53,983 bases of DNA from an uncultured Gammaproteobacteria bacterium. Its GTDB lineage: Bacteria; Pseudomonadota; Gammaproteobacteria; Enterobacterales; Succinivibrionaceae. The notes beneath the pieces are model-generated. The model did not search any database. It was not told the origin of the DNA and was given only the letters and a program-made list of their open reading frames with translations. How positions within the stretch are numbered: position 1 is the first letter of the stretch; each line of letters begins with the position of its first letter. The DNA is taken from assembly GCA_900315395.1 (NCBI GenBank), contig OMZC01000065.1, positions 1-53,983 of the forward strand, given 5' to 3'. Both the position numbers and the translations under genes were made by a program. Of this stretch, positions 1 through 10,111 are shown piece after piece.

Positions 1-14
1 TGTTTACACCTGCT

Positions 15-341
15 TTAAAAGTGTGAACTTAGTGGTGGTTCATAATTTCGCCATAATTCATCAAAAACTTTTACATCTAAATTGTCAGGATTTCTAGAAC
101 TGTACTTTCTCAATACTAAAGCCTTTTCTCTTAAAGAGAGTAAGTCTTTAGTATCACTGCCTAAAACGAAATGCTCGTATCTAGAACAGCTTGATTGTAG
201 GAAAGAGATATTTCTATCTGCCAGAATTTGAATAGCTTTTAAATCGTTTTGTGTACCAAACCAATAAACTGCTCCTAAAGCTAACAGAGCAGACACTAAA
301 AACACAAAAGAAAAAAAGAATTTTGTCTTTATAAAGTTCAT
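15..341 (-). CDS. Small membrane-anchored protein, possibly the N-terminal part of a sensor
   Basis: I do not recognise this 108-residue protein. It begins with a short basic stretch and one hydrophobic segment (about residues 7-27), then a polar, probably extracytoplasmic region up to the stop. The ATG at 341 is preferred over a TTG at 380: it has a weak AGAAG upstream and gives a normal membrane-anchor N-terminus. It lies 26 bp downstream of the solute-binding lipoprotein gene on the same strand, so the two are probably co-transcribed. The architecture resembles the start of a membrane sensor (histidine kinase or cyclase) cut short. Removing one T from the TTTT just before the stop would let the frame continue as HFKAGVN off the window edge, so a frameshift is possible. 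Confidence 0.45.
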   Translation of the reverse strand: MNFIKTKFFFSFVFLVSALLALGAVYWFGTQNDLKAIQILADRNISFLQSSCSRYEHFVLGSDTKDLLSLREKALVLRKYSSRNPDNLDVKVFDELWRNYEPPLSSHF

Positions 342-367
342 ATACTTCTGCAAAGCAAATTTATAAT

Positions 368-1183
368 TTACTTTCCCCAAACTAGAGGCTTAGGATCCAA
401 TCCATACTTTTCAACAACTTCATCAACTACACCTTCATTTTTCATATCTTCTAAGGTCTTAGTTAATGCATCTACTAACTTTGGATCGCCTGATTTTGGA
501 AATGCTATACCTAATCTAACTTCTTCTAGAGCTTCTGATAAGAATCTAAAATTCTCTTGAACGGTGTAGCGGTATAAGGCTGTAATATGTCCTGCTACAG
601 CTTCAACTCCACCTTCTCTTAAAGAAGCTACAGTTTCACTCTTTGTAGGGAATACAATAAGCTCTTTTACCTTAGGTATATTTTTACCACCACTTAATAA
701 GATATCTTCAGGTTTAGTAGTACTTTGAACACCAACTATCTTTCCATTTAAATCTTTTAATGAATGGATAGGACTGTTCTTTGGAACCATAACCACGTGT
801 TGGCTGTATAGGTAAGGACCTGCCCAGAGGTATTGATCTTCACGTCCGGTCATAGTGAAAGAACTCCAAATACAGTCAATTTGCTTACTGTCTAGGATCT
901 CTTTCTTTTTAGACCAATCAATGAATTGAAATACAGGCTTGTAATTTAAACGATGAAAAGCTTCTTTAGCTAGCTCGACATCGATGCCGATAATATTTCC
1001 TTCTTCATCTTTAAAAGAGAATGGTTCATAGTTATCAATACCAACCACGATGGTAGGCAAGGAATCGTCAGACACAGATTTATTATGATCTTGGCGCTGG
1101 CAGAAACATCCTGTAATCAAAGAAACTGAAAGAAGAAACATTGCTACTCTAATGGTAGCCTTTTTAAAGGTGAAAAAAAGCAA
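368..1183 (-). CDS. Periplasmic amino-acid-type solute-binding lipoprotein (SBP_bac_3 family)
   Basis: This is a 271-residue family 3 extracellular solute-binding protein, a class that captures polar amino acids or similar ligands in the periplasm for an ABC importer or a sensor. The N-terminus has basic residues, a hydrophobic core and a lipobox ITGC with the lipidated cysteine at residue 26. The mature part starts at the typical IVVGIDNYEPFSF strand and has the family segments GIDVELAKEAF, IWSSFTMTGRE and LNGKIVGVQSTT. The start is TTG at 1183, supported by an AAGAGGAA ribosome binding site just upstream. No permease or ATPase gene adjoins it, so it may feed a distant transporter or a sensor encoded beyond the left edge. 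Substrate is unknown. Confidence 0.85.
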   Translation of the reverse strand: MLFFTFKKATIRVAMFLLSVSLITGCFCQRQDHNKSVSDDSLPTIVVGIDNYEPFSFKDEEGNIIGIDVELAKEAFHRLNYKPVFQFIDWSKKKEILDSKQIDCIWSSFTMTGREDQYLWAGPYLYSQHVVMVPKNSPIHSLKDLNGKIVGVQSTTKPEDILLSGGKNIPKVKELIVFPTKSETVASLREGGVEAVAGHITALYRYTVQENFRFLSEALEEVRLGIAFPKSGDPKLVDALTKTLEDMKNEGVVDEVVEKYGLDPKPLVWGK

Positions 1184-1209
1184 AGTGTTCCTCTTGTGTT
1201 TTTTATAAT

Positions 1210-3105
1210 CTACTTATTATATGACACATCTTTTGAAATTTCTTTCAAACAATCTAGCAAAATTGGATTAAACGCACCACATTCTCCATTAAAGATCATT
1301 TCTATAGCCTTCTCTGAAGAGAAGGAATCTTTATAGACTCTCTTACTTACTAATGCATCATATACGTCAGCTACAGATACGACCTGAGCTGCAATTGGGA
1401 TATCATCACCTTTTAATCCATCAGGATAGCCTTTACCATCATAGCGTTCATGGTGGTGACGACAGATCTGGCAGGCAATTTTAACTAGAGGCTCGTTGCG
1501 ATACATCTCAAGTTTCTCTAGGATTTGAGCTCCGATGACTGTATGAGTTTTCATAATTGCATACTCTTCATCGGTAAACTTACCAGGCTTATTCAAGATA
1601 TTTGAATCGATCGCAATCTTACCAATGTCATGTAGAGCAGAAGCTGTGGTGATCAGCTCTCTGTCAGTAGCTGTTAACTGATACTTGTCTGTCTTTTTAA
1701 CTAGGCACTCTAAGAGTTTTTCTGTTAACAGCCTGATATGAACAACGTGAGCTCCACTCTCACCATTTCTGAACTCAACAATATGACTTAAGATAGCAAT
1801 CATCATATTGTTGCTCTTTTCTTTTTCTTTGATCTGTTCAGAGATAAGGCCTACAAGTCGTCTTTGCTTGGTATAGAGCTTAATGGTGTTATAAACACGT
1901 TTGTAAACGACTTTGGCATCATATGGTCTGCTGATGTAATCAGATACACCGTAAGAGAAGGCTTTTCTTACAGTATCACTAGCATCCTCAGATGAGATCA
2001 TGATGACAGGAATATCCTCAATTAAGTTATTTGAAGACATCCAAGATAGGACTTCAAAACCATCCATCACAGGCATTACGATATCTAAGAGCATTAGAGC
2101 TATATCGCCTTTTTTCTTATCTAAGACATCCAGTGCCTGCTTACCATCTGTAGCTTCAATAATTTCATAGCTATCAGATAAGATATTCATTAACAGATGA
2201 CGGTTCATTCTAGAATCGTCAACTAAGAGGATCTTTTGCTTTTCTTGTTTCTGACTCTCTTCACTATCAAGATCCTGATTATCTGTTACTACATTTTTGC
2301 CATTTGCTTTGCCCTGTAACATTACTGTATCAGCTTTAGTTACAGCATCTGACATTAACATGGAATTAGCAAAGACACCGCCAATACAAACAGATAACTG
2401 AATTTGTGAATAACCAGGAACCGCAGCACGGCTTACTAATTCAGATAATTGAGATAATTTATGGTAGAACTCATCTTTTTCAGTGTTATTAAAGACAACT
2501 AAAAATTCATCTCCACCGTAGCGTAGCAAAACATCGTTTTTGTTTAAGGAGTGAGAAAGAACCTGAGCTACAGTCTGTAAGATAATGTCACCTACATGAT
2601 GACCAAAAGCTTCATTATATAATCTAAAGTCATTAACATCGATTACAGCAACACCAGCTGTAGCAGTAACATCTTTTAATCTGTCTTCGTAATAGTGTCG
2701 GTTATAAATACCTGTAATGACATCCTTATAGAGCTTATCTTTATAAACAGTAAGCTTATCTACTAAAACTTCACTACTTTTAGAATCGATTTGAGAATCA
2801 GCATCGAGCTTTTGAATAAACTCAATTACAAATTCTTTGCCATCTATAATAGTAGGAGTTACGGTGATTTGGTGAATTTCAGAGTTTATATATTCCCATT
2901 TGATCTTTTTGCTGTTATCAGCAATAGCTTTGACCGCAATACAGTTTTTGCAGGTACGGCAGATGCCATCCATATCTCTGCATGCGCAAGAAACATATAT
3001 GTTTTCCCCAGTTTGAATTATCTGTGATAACTCAATCAGTCTTACTTCGGTGAATATCTCTCTATAGACATCAAGTTTGTCTAGAAAATTTTGTAAAGAT
3101 TGCAT
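1210..3105 (-). CDS. GGDEF - receiver - HD-GYP fusion protein (cyclic-di-GMP turnover)
   Basis: This 631-residue cytoplasmic protein joins a diguanylate cyclase, a response-regulator receiver and a c-di-GMP phosphodiesterase. The order is: an N-terminal sensory domain with a cysteine cluster (C40, C42, C49, C52, C55); a GGDEF domain with intact GGDEF at 197-201; a receiver domain (about 290-405) with acidic residues VDD and probable phospho-acceptor D341; and an HD-GYP domain with HD at 492-493, the HHHERYDGKGYP segment and GYP at 559-561. The inhibitory RxxD site before GGDEF reads NKND, so product inhibition is probably lost. The usual receiver lysine is an arginine (SRP, R393). No transmembrane segment is seen. 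The ATG at 3105 is preferred to a TTG two codons upstream. The gene follows a long non-coding leader. Confidence 0.9.
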   Translation of the reverse strand: MQSLQNFLDKLDVYREIFTEVRLIELSQIIQTGENIYVSCACRDMDGICRTCKNCIAVKAIADNSKKIKWEYINSEIHQITVTPTIIDGKEFVIEFIQKLDADSQIDSKSSEVLVDKLTVYKDKLYKDVITGIYNRHYYEDRLKDVTATAGVAVIDVNDFRLYNEAFGHHVGDIILQTVAQVLSHSLNKNDVLLRYGGDEFLVVFNNTEKDEFYHKLSQLSELVSRAAVPGYSQIQLSVCIGGVFANSMLMSDAVTKADTVMLQGKANGKNVVTDNQDLDSEESQKQEKQKILLVDDSRMNRHLLMNILSDSYEIIEATDGKQALDVLDKKKGDIALMLLDIVMPVMDGFEVLSWMSSNNLIEDIPVIMISSEDASDTVRKAFSYGVSDYISRPYDAKVVYKRVYNTIKLYTKQRRLVGLISEQIKEKEKSNNMMIAILSHIVEFRNGESGAHVVHIRLLTEKLLECLVKKTDKYQLTATDRELITTASALHDIGKIAIDSNILNKPGKFTDEEYAIMKTHTVIGAQILEKLEMYRNEPLVKIACQICRHHHERYDGKGYPDGLKGDDIPIAAQVVSVADVYDALVSKRVYKDSFSSEKAIEMIFNGECGAFNPILLDCLKEISKDVSYNK

Positions 3106-3111
3106 AGGCAA

Positions 3112-3562
3112 AATGCATTATCCCGTAAATTGCTAATACGTTATATCTATTCAACGTACGTTAAGCAGTTAACTTTAAAATTTGCAAAGTATGCACATAA
3201 AAAACTTTGACAGGCAAAGCATCTTTTTCCTAGTATCTGTACAAAACAGACCTACCTTTTAAATTACCTATTAAGACATGAGCTTATGTAGAAGAACTCT
3301 ACATAAACCAATATAGACAGATGATTTAAAGATAAGTTGGTTTATCAGTAAATTTGCAGGTATGTCATTATGCATACCTGATTTTTATAATTTATTCTGT
3401 ATATTATATTTTATGTCCATCTAATTTCAGTTTAGATGATCTTCTTGAAAACACAAAAGAAAACACTTCAACTTTTAAAGATTACACCGTGTTTTTGTCG
3501 AAAGTTTTCTTTGTGTCATATTTATGAGCTTATTGATGGTAAAACTAAGCCTATGCCTATAC
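3112..3562. other. 450 bp non-coding region with several hairpins
   Basis: No credible gene lies here. The stretch separates the DUF2750 gene from the GGDEF/HD-GYP gene, both on the minus strand, so it would be a long leader of the latter. Visible structure: a perfect 9 bp inverted repeat at 3284-3292/3298-3306; an 8 bp inverted repeat at 3304-3311/3337-3344 that overlaps the first arm and could be an alternative fold; a perfect 8 bp repeat at 3357-3364/3373-3380 followed by a T-rich run on the plus strand; and an imperfect A-rich/T-rich inverted pair around 3446-3463 and 3505-3517. It could hold an sRNA, a structured leader or degraded sequence. I do not recognise a known riboswitch. Confidence 0.5.
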
Positions 3563-3943
3563 TTAAATTTCAACTGGATCATCAACAGAAAAATCACCGT
3601 CACCTACTGGCATAAAACCAATAAGAACGTTTTTCTGCTCTTTAAACATAGGAACCCAGCTCTCATTCCAAGCTTTTTTAGTAATGAACTGAGCTTTCAT
3701 AGACTCTAATTTATTCTCCTTAGCATACTCTGTAGCTAATCTCTCATGAGACCAAACAGGTAAAACACTGTAGAGATTGTTGTTCTCATCTTCTTCAGTG
3801 TCTTCTAAGATAAGAGGACCATCATTGTCTACTAAAACAAATAAACCTTCCTGCTCTGAAGCTACTCTTTTGAACATAGCCTGTCTGTATTCAGCATTTA
3901 AAGATTTAATTGCCTCTAACTCTTTATCAGTTAACTCTGTCAT
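3563..3943 (-). CDS. DUF2750 family protein
   Basis: This 126-residue soluble protein matches my recollection of the DUF2750 family: the N-terminal helix region, then the segment SVLPVWSHERLATEYAKE, a W-x-x-x-W (WNESW) and a C-terminal GFMPVGDGDFSVDDP strand. No catalytic residues are evident and the function of the family is not known. It has a strong GAGGAGC ribosome binding site and starts 11 bp after the uvrA stop, so it is probably expressed from the uvrA transcript. That link does not establish a repair role. Confidence 0.75.
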   Translation of the reverse strand: MTELTDKELEAIKSLNAEYRQAMFKRVASEQEGLFVLVDNDGPLILEDTEEDENNNLYSVLPVWSHERLATEYAKENKLESMKAQFITKKAWNESWVPMFKEQKNVLIGFMPVGDGDFSVDDPVEI

Positions 3944-3954
3944 TTAAAGCTCCT

Positions 3955-6798
3955 CTAATATCCGCGCTCTAAGATTGGTTTTAAAAATTGTCCTGTAAAT
4001 GATTTTTCGCATTTACTGATTTCCTCAGGAGTACCACAGGCAATGATTTCACCGCCACCACTACCACCTTCTGGACCTAAGTCGATTAAGTAATCAGCTG
4101 TCTTTATCACATCAAGATTGTGTTCAATAACAACTACAGTATTGCCCTGATCTCTTAGTTTTAATAAAACTTCTAATAGTAACTTCACATCTTCAAAATG
4201 CAGACCTGTAGTAGGCTCATCTAAGACATAAAGTGTCTTACCTGTAGCTCTCTTTGATAACTCTTTTGATAGCTTAATTCTCTGAGCTTCACCGCCTGAG
4301 AAGGTGGTTGCTGCCTGTCCTAGAGTAATATATGAAAGTCCTACTTGCATTAAAGTCTTAAGCTTATTAGCAATTGAAGGCACTGCCTCAAAGAACTCTA
4401 GTGCTTGTTCTACATTCATATCTAGAACATCAGAGATAGTCTTGCCTTTATATAAGACCTCTAGAGTTTCACGGTTATAACGCTTACCATCGCACTGCTC
4501 ACACTTAACGTAAACATCTGGTAAGAAGTTCATTGATACTCTAATAGTGCCGTCACCCTGACAAGCTTCGCAACGGCCACCTTTTACATTAAAGGAGAAA
4601 CGACCTGAGGTATAACCTCTAGCTCTAGCTTCAGGAGTTTTAGCAAACAAATCTCTAATATCAGAGAACAGACCTACATAAGTAGCTGGATTTGAACGTG
4701 GAGTTCTTCCAATAGGACTTTGATCGATACAGATGATCTTATCAAAATTCTCAAGTCCACTTACTGAATCGTATGGTGCTGGATCGTCATTTGCAGTTAC
4801 ACCATTTAACTCTCTTTCAGCTACTCTTACTAAAGTATCATTTACTAAAGTAGATTTACCAGAACCTGACACGCCAGTTACTACTACAAAGCAACCTACA
4901 GGGAATGAAGCTGTAACATTCTTTAGATTATTACCTCTACATCCTTTTAAAGTCAGCATCTTGCTCTTTTGAGCTTTAACTCTCTTTTTAGGTATTTCTA
5001 TCTTTTTTCTGCCAGCTAAATAATCACCGGTTAATGAACCTTTGGTGTTCTCAATATCCTCAACTGTACCTTCAGCTACAACCTTACCGCCATTGATACC
5101 AGCGCCAGGTCCGATATCGATAATATGATCTGCAGCTCTCATGGTGTCTTCATCATGTTCAACTACAATTACAGTATTACCGATGTTTCTTAAATTCTTT
5201 AAAGTCATCAGTAACTTTGAATTGTCTCTTTGATGCAGACCAATACTTGGCTCATCTAGAACATACATCACACCTGTAAGGCCAGCACCGATTTGACTTG
5301 CTAGTCTAATTCTCTGAGACTCACCACCTGATAGAGTTTCAGCTGATCTTGATAAAGTCAGATATCCTAAACCAACATTTATCAGGAAACCTAAACGGTT
5401 TTTGATCTCTTTTAAGATACGTGCTGCAATACTTGTCTCTTGTTCTGATAACTTTAGGTTATCAAAAAAGTCATAACACTCTTTAATAGAGTAGTCATTG
5501 ATTTCAGGTAAGCTCTTACCATTTACAAAGACATTGCAGTACTCTTTTTTAAGTCTAGTGCCATGACATTCAGGACATGGAAGTGGTCTCATTAACTTTG
5601 AGATGTAATATCTAACGTATTCTGACTCAGTTTCATGCAGACGTCTTTCAAAGTTTGGAATTACACCTTCAAAAGGTTCAACGCTTGAACGCGACTTCTT
5701 ACCACCTGAGTACACAATCTCCATAGGGATTGCAGTCTTACCTGTACCATATAAAAGGTATTTACGTTCTTTATCGGTAAGATCTTTATAAGGCTTTTTC
5801 AAATCAATATCAAAGTAAGAAGCTACAGCTTCTAACTGTCTGAAGAAAAATGGATTCTGTCTATCCCAACCTGAAATAGCACCTTCAAATACTGACTTGT
5901 TCTTATCAGGAACGATCTTGTCCTCATCTAAGATCATCATGACTCCTAAGCCTTCACACTTAGGACATGAACCATGAGGATTGTTAAAGGAGAAATCTCT
6001 TGGCTCTAACTCTGGAATTGAGTAACCACAGATAGGACATGAGTAATGAGATGAAAATAAGATCTCATCTTCTTTTTTATGCTCATCCATAGGACAAGCT
6101 ACAGCCAGTCCTTCTGAATACTTCAAAGCTGTTTCAAAAGAATCAGCAAGTCTCTGTTTTAGATCTGCTCTAACTTTGATTCTGTCTACGATAAGATCGA
6201 TATTATGCTTTTCTCTTAAAGCTAAATCTGGAGGATCAGATAAGTCACAGACCTCTCCATCAATTCTTGCTCTTATGAAACCATCTTTTACTAAATCAGA
6301 AAATAACTGTTTGTACTCACCTTTACGACCTCTAACAATAGGTGAGAGGATCATAATTTTACTGCCCTCAGGCATTTGTAAAACAGCATCAACCATTTGA
6401 GAAACTGTTTGAGCTTTTAGAACAGTTCCATGCTCAGGACATTTAGCTAAACCGATACGAGCCCACATCAAACGTAAGTAATCATGAATCTCAGTTACTG
6501 TACCAACAGTTGATCTTGGGTTATGAGAAGCTGCTTTTTGCTCAATAGAAATAGCAGGTGATAAACCTTCAATAGAATCTACATCAGGCTTATCCATTAA
6601 TGATAAGAACTGTCTTGCGTATGAAGATAATGACTCTACATATCTTCTTTGTCCTTCAGCATATAAGGTATCAAAAGCTAAAGATGATTTACCTGAACCT
6701 GAACGACCTGTAATTACAACTAACTTATTTCTAGGAATTGTCAGACTTAAATTCTGAAGATTATGAGTTCTGGCACCGCGAATTGATATTTTATCCAT
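3955..6798 (-). CDS. uvrA: Excinuclease ABC subunit A
   Basis: UvrA is the damage-recognition ATPase of nucleotide excision repair; it dimerises, loads UvrB at bulky lesions and then leaves. The 947-residue protein has two ABC ATPase halves. The first Walker A is GRSGSGKSS (31-39) with signature [12 protein letters not shown]; the second is GVSGSGKST with signature [12 protein letters not shown]. Zinc-binding cysteine pairs are present in both halves (CPICGY with [14 protein letters not shown] with CEQCDGKR). The ATG at 6798 gives the usual [14 protein letters not shown] start and is preferred over a TTG two codons upstream. It is divergent from ssb, as in E. coli, and is followed by the DUF2750 gene. 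No LexA box is visible upstream. Confidence 0.98.
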   Translation of the reverse strand: MDKISIRGARTHNLQNLSLTIPRNKLVVITGRSGSGKSSLAFDTLYAEGQRRYVESLSSYARQFLSLMDKPDVDSIEGLSPAISIEQKAASHNPRSTVGTVTEIHDYLRLMWARIGLAKCPEHGTVLKAQTVSQMVDAVLQMPEGSKIMILSPIVRGRKGEYKQLFSDLVKDGFIRARIDGEVCDLSDPPDLALREKHNIDLIVDRIKVRADLKQRLADSFETALKYSEGLAVACPMDEHKKEDEILFSSHYSCPICGYSIPELEPRDFSFNNPHGSCPKCEGLGVMMILDEDKIVPDKNKSVFEGAISGWDRQNPFFFRQLEAVASYFDIDLKKPYKDLTDKERKYLLYGTGKTAIPMEIVYSGGKKSRSSVEPFEGVIPNFERRLHETESEYVRYYISKLMRPLPCPECHGTRLKKEYCNVFVNGKSLPEINDYSIKECYDFFDNLKLSEQETSIAARILKEIKNRLGFLINVGLGYLTLSRSAETLSGGESQRIRLASQIGAGLTGVMYVLDEPSIGLHQRDNSKLLMTLKNLRNIGNTVIVVEHDEDTMRAADHIIDIGPGAGINGGKVVAEGTVEDIENTKGSLTGDYLAGRKKIEIPKKRVKAQKSKMLTLKGCRGNNLKNVTASFPVGCFVVVTGVSGSGKSTLVNDTLVRVAERELNGVTANDDPAPYDSVSGLENFDKIICIDQSPIGRTPRSNPATYVGLFSDIRDLFAKTPEARARGYTSGRFSFNVKGGRCEACQGDGTIRVSMNFLPDVYVKCEQCDGKRYNRETLEVLYKGKTISDVLDMNVEQALEFFEAVPSIANKLKTLMQVGLSYITLGQAATTFSGGEAQRIKLSKELSKRATGKTLYVLDEPTTGLHFEDVKLLLEVLLKLRDQGNTVVVIEHNLDVIKTADYLIDLGPEGGSGGGEIIACGTPEEISKCEKSFTGQFLKPILERGY

Positions 6799-6863
6799 AT
6801 ACAAAAACTCTTAAATATTTTGAGAGTGATTGTATCAATTCTAAGGGAATTATTTTTTGTAAA

Positions 6864-6893
6864 TTTATAGATCGAACAAATTTTTTTTATCAA
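6864..6893 (-). promoter_or_regulatory. Predicted uvrA promoter
   Basis: On the minus strand TTGATA is followed after 18 bp by TATAAA, a good sigma-70 match about 65 bp upstream of the uvrA ATG. No CTGT-N8-ACAG LexA operator is visible in the uvrA-ssb intergenic region. Confidence 0.45.
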
Positions 6894-6973
6894 AATTACC
6901 GTATGATATTTAAAGGATTTTCTCGAACATTCTTCATTTTGTGCTGATCTTTTTCATATTTTGCCACTAAATA

Positions 6974-7003
6974 TTGCGTGCTCTAAAAAAATTCACTTAC
7001 AAT
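6974..7003 (+). promoter_or_regulatory. Predicted ssb promoter
   Basis: TTGCGT and TACAAT are separated by 18 bp, about 45 bp upstream of the ssb ATG, in the divergent uvrA-ssb spacer. Confidence 0.45.
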
Positions 7004-7048
7004 ACCCATCAAATTGATTTTATTTATACAAAACTTAAAGGAAAGTAT

Positions 7049-7753
7049 ATGGCTCGTGGAGTTAACAAAGTAATACTTATTGGTAATCTTGGAGATGAAC
7101 CTTCATACAGACAGACCAGTTCTGGTACTGCTGTTGTGAACATTTCAATGGTAACCAACGAAATGAGACGCAGCATGGACACACAGCAGGTAACTGAATT
7201 TGCTGAGTGGCACCGCGTTGTAATGTGGGGAAAATTAGCTGAAATTGCACATCAGTGGTTACACAAAGGTTCACAAATCTATATCGAAGGCAAGTTACGC
7301 ACTAGATCATATACAGATAAGCAGAACGTTAAGAGAACTATCACTGAGATTGTTGCTGATGAAATGCAGATGCTAGGTAGCAAGAACGCTTCATTCCAGA
7401 ATGACGGTGCATCAGCTCCTAGCGCTTCTTACCAGTCATCTCAATCTTATCAGGGCGGTCAGTCATACAGATCAGAGTACGGCTCACAGAATGCTTCAGC
7501 ACCTCAGTCTACTTATGGCAGTGCTCCTGTACAAAACTCAAATCCTTATGGAACAAATCAGGCACAGCCTGCTCAGCCACAGCAACCTGTATATTCTCAG
7601 CAGAATTCATTCTCACAGGGTGGATATCAGAGTGCTGGATATGCTCCTGCAGCACCTCAGAGTGCTGAACCTCAACAGCCTAAGGAGCCTAATATGTATG
7701 GATCTCCTTCAAGCACAGTTGATGGAGCAACAGACGACGATCTTCCATTCTAA
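7049..7753 (+). CDS. ssb: Single-stranded DNA-binding protein
   Basis: SSB coats single-stranded DNA in replication, repair and recombination and recruits partners through its C-terminal tip. The 234-residue product has an N-terminal OB fold starting MARGVNKVILIGNLG, with the usual EWHRVVMWGKLAEIA segment. A long Gln/Ser/Tyr/Pro-rich linker (about residues 115-220) precedes the acidic tip DDDLPF. It is longer than E. coli SSB (178 residues) because of the linker. The ATG at 7049 is chosen for its AAAGGAAAG ribosome binding site and the conserved start; a longer in-frame reading would begin inside the promoter. A strong terminator follows. Confidence 0.97.
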   Translation: MARGVNKVILIGNLGDEPSYRQTSSGTAVVNISMVTNEMRRSMDTQQVTEFAEWHRVVMWGKLAEIAHQWLHKGSQIYIEGKLRTRSYTDKQNVKRTITEIVADEMQMLGSKNASFQNDGASAPSASYQSSQSYQGGQSYRSEYGSQNASAPQSTYGSAPVQNSNPYGTNQAQPAQPQQPVYSQQNSFSQGGYQSAGYAPAAPQSAEPQQPKEPNMYGSPSSTVDGATDDDLPF

Positions 7754-7755
7754 AA

Positions 7756-7785
7756 ACAAGCAGGCGTATGCCTGCTTATTTTTTT
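7756..7785 (+). terminator. Rho-independent terminator after ssb
   Basis: A perfect 8 bp stem AAGCAGGC/GCCTGCTT with a four-base loop is followed by a run of T residues, directly after the ssb stop codon. Confidence 0.9.
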
Positions 7786-7912
7786 AGATAATTTTGTGCT
7801 AACTCTTAAGTGCTAGAATTTTGCGCGCTAAAGTTTGCGTGTAAAAGATGTGATAAAGATAAGACTTTTTTTAGTCAAACTAGCATTCAGTCAACGAAAG
7901 ACAGGCTGTGTG

Positions 7913-7921
7913 TGGTATACT
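7913..7921 (+). promoter_or_regulatory. Possible extended -10 promoter for mreB
   Basis: TGgTATACT fits an extended -10 element 70 bp upstream of the mreB ATG. No convincing -35 hexamer is seen, which extended -10 promoters tolerate. Confidence 0.35.
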
Positions 7922-7991
7922 TTTGCACAAAATAATCTTAAGCAGATTGTTAATATTTGGCCATATTAAACTTCGGCATCGGATCCAATAA

Positions 7992-9041
<1,050 letters not shown>

Positions 9042-9053
9042 TTAATTTAAATT

Positions 9054-9085
9054 AGGATCTCCTCTTTGGAGATCCTTTAGTTTTA
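9054..9085 (+). terminator. Hairpin attenuator between mreB and mreC
   Basis: A perfect 9 bp stem AGGATCTCC/GGAGATCCT with a TCTTT loop is followed by TTAGTTTT. It lies between two genes of one operon, so partial termination is the likely role. Confidence 0.75.
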
Positions 9086-9097
9086 CTAGGATGTGAT

Positions 9098-10111
9098 TTG
9101 AAAAATTCAGATCAGAATAATTCACTAACCCATTTCAGATTTGCCATTGTCCTTGTCTTGTCATTGGCTGTAATGGCTTTAGACGTTCGTTCTAAAATTC
9201 TCACAGATTTCAGATTTTATGTAGAATCTGCACTCTACCCTGTGCTGGTATTTGCTGATTCTCCTCATGCTATGAGTAAACTGATGTCATCTCAGTTTAA
9301 GAGTCATAGCGAACTTATTAAAGAGAACGAAAAACTGTCTACTGAAAACTTCATGCAAAGAGCTGATGTTTTAAAGCTAAAAGATCTTGAAAACGAAAAT
9401 CAGGCTTTAAGACAGCTATTAAACTCTCCTGTTAGAGCTAACACTAAGAGATTGTTTGCAGAAGTTATCAACGTAGATCCTGATCCATATCTTCATAGAG
9501 TTATTGTAAATCGCGGTTCAAAGGAAAGCGTTTATGAGGGTATGCCAGTTATTACCGATAAAGGTCTTGTAGGTCAGGTTATGAATGTAAATTACTCTTA
9601 CTCAAGAGTACTTTTACTTACTGATCCTAGCTGTTCTATTCCTGTTATTGATAGTAGATCATTTGTAAGAGCTATTTCAGCTGGTACTGGAGCTCATGGT
9701 GAAATCAATATCAATAACGTACCTCGTTCTGCTGATGTAAAAGTAGGTGACCTACTTTTAACCTCAGGCATCGGTGGCGTTTACCCTAAAGGTTACCCTG
9801 TAGCAGAGGTTACCTCTGTTGGTATTTCTGATTCTCAGCCTTTTGCTGCAATTAAAGCAAAACCATTAGTAGACATAGACAAGATGCGCTATGTACTAAT
9901 GTTCTGGTCTAATGACGAATCATTTGAAGATGATGATATCCAGACCAAAGCAAAACAGCTTACAGACAATAAAGTTATCCTGCATCAGGAAAAGGTTAAG
10001 ACTTTAATTGAGACCTTGTCTGTAAAAGTAAAGAAAACAGATCCTGAAGATGATAATAAAAAAGCACCAGATGATACTGTAAAGAAGAACACAGAGGGAT
10101 CAAATGATTAG
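9098..10111 (+). CDS. mreC: Rod shape-determining protein MreC
   Basis: MreC is a bitopic inner-membrane protein whose periplasmic part scaffolds the elongasome and activates PBP2-RodA. The 337-residue product has a short cytoplasmic tail, one transmembrane helix (about 14-28), a coiled coil (about 70-110) and the beta-barrel domains with conserved RVIVNRGSKESVYEGMPV and GDLLLTSGIGGVYPKGYPV segments. A Lys/Asp-rich C-terminal tail of about 40 residues follows. The start is TTG at 9098 with AGGA seven bases upstream; the nearby ATG is out of frame. It overlaps mreD by 8 bp. Confidence 0.95.
   Translation: MKNSDQNNSLTHFRFAIVLVLSLAVMALDVRSKILTDFRFYVESALYPVLVFADSPHAMSKLMSSQFKSHSELIKENEKLSTENFMQRADVLKLKDLENENQALRQLLNSPVRANTKRLFAEVINVDPDPYLHRVIVNRGSKESVYEGMPVITDKGLVGQVMNVNYSYSRVLLLTDPSCSIPVIDSRSFVRAISAGTGAHGEININNVPRSADVKVGDLLLTSGIGGVYPKGYPVAEVTSVGISDSQPFAAIKAKPLVDIDKMRYVLMFWSNDESFEDDDIQTKAKQLTDNKVILHQEKVKTLIETLSVKVKKTDPEDDNKKAPDDTVKKNTEGSND

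Noticed and set aside
3112..3562. c-di-GMP riboswitch upstream of the GGDEF/HD-GYP gene
   Set aside because: The conserved GEMM core (ACGCAAAG with the neighbouring GGCAAAC) is not found on the minus strand.
3524..3709. 61-residue plus-strand reading frame
   Set aside because: It overlaps the DUF2750 gene antisense, has no ribosome binding site and no recognisable features.
4733..4972. Plus-strand reading frames inside uvrA, atpD, ftsY and other genes
   Set aside because: They are antisense or out-of-frame shadows of well-supported genes with no independent signals.
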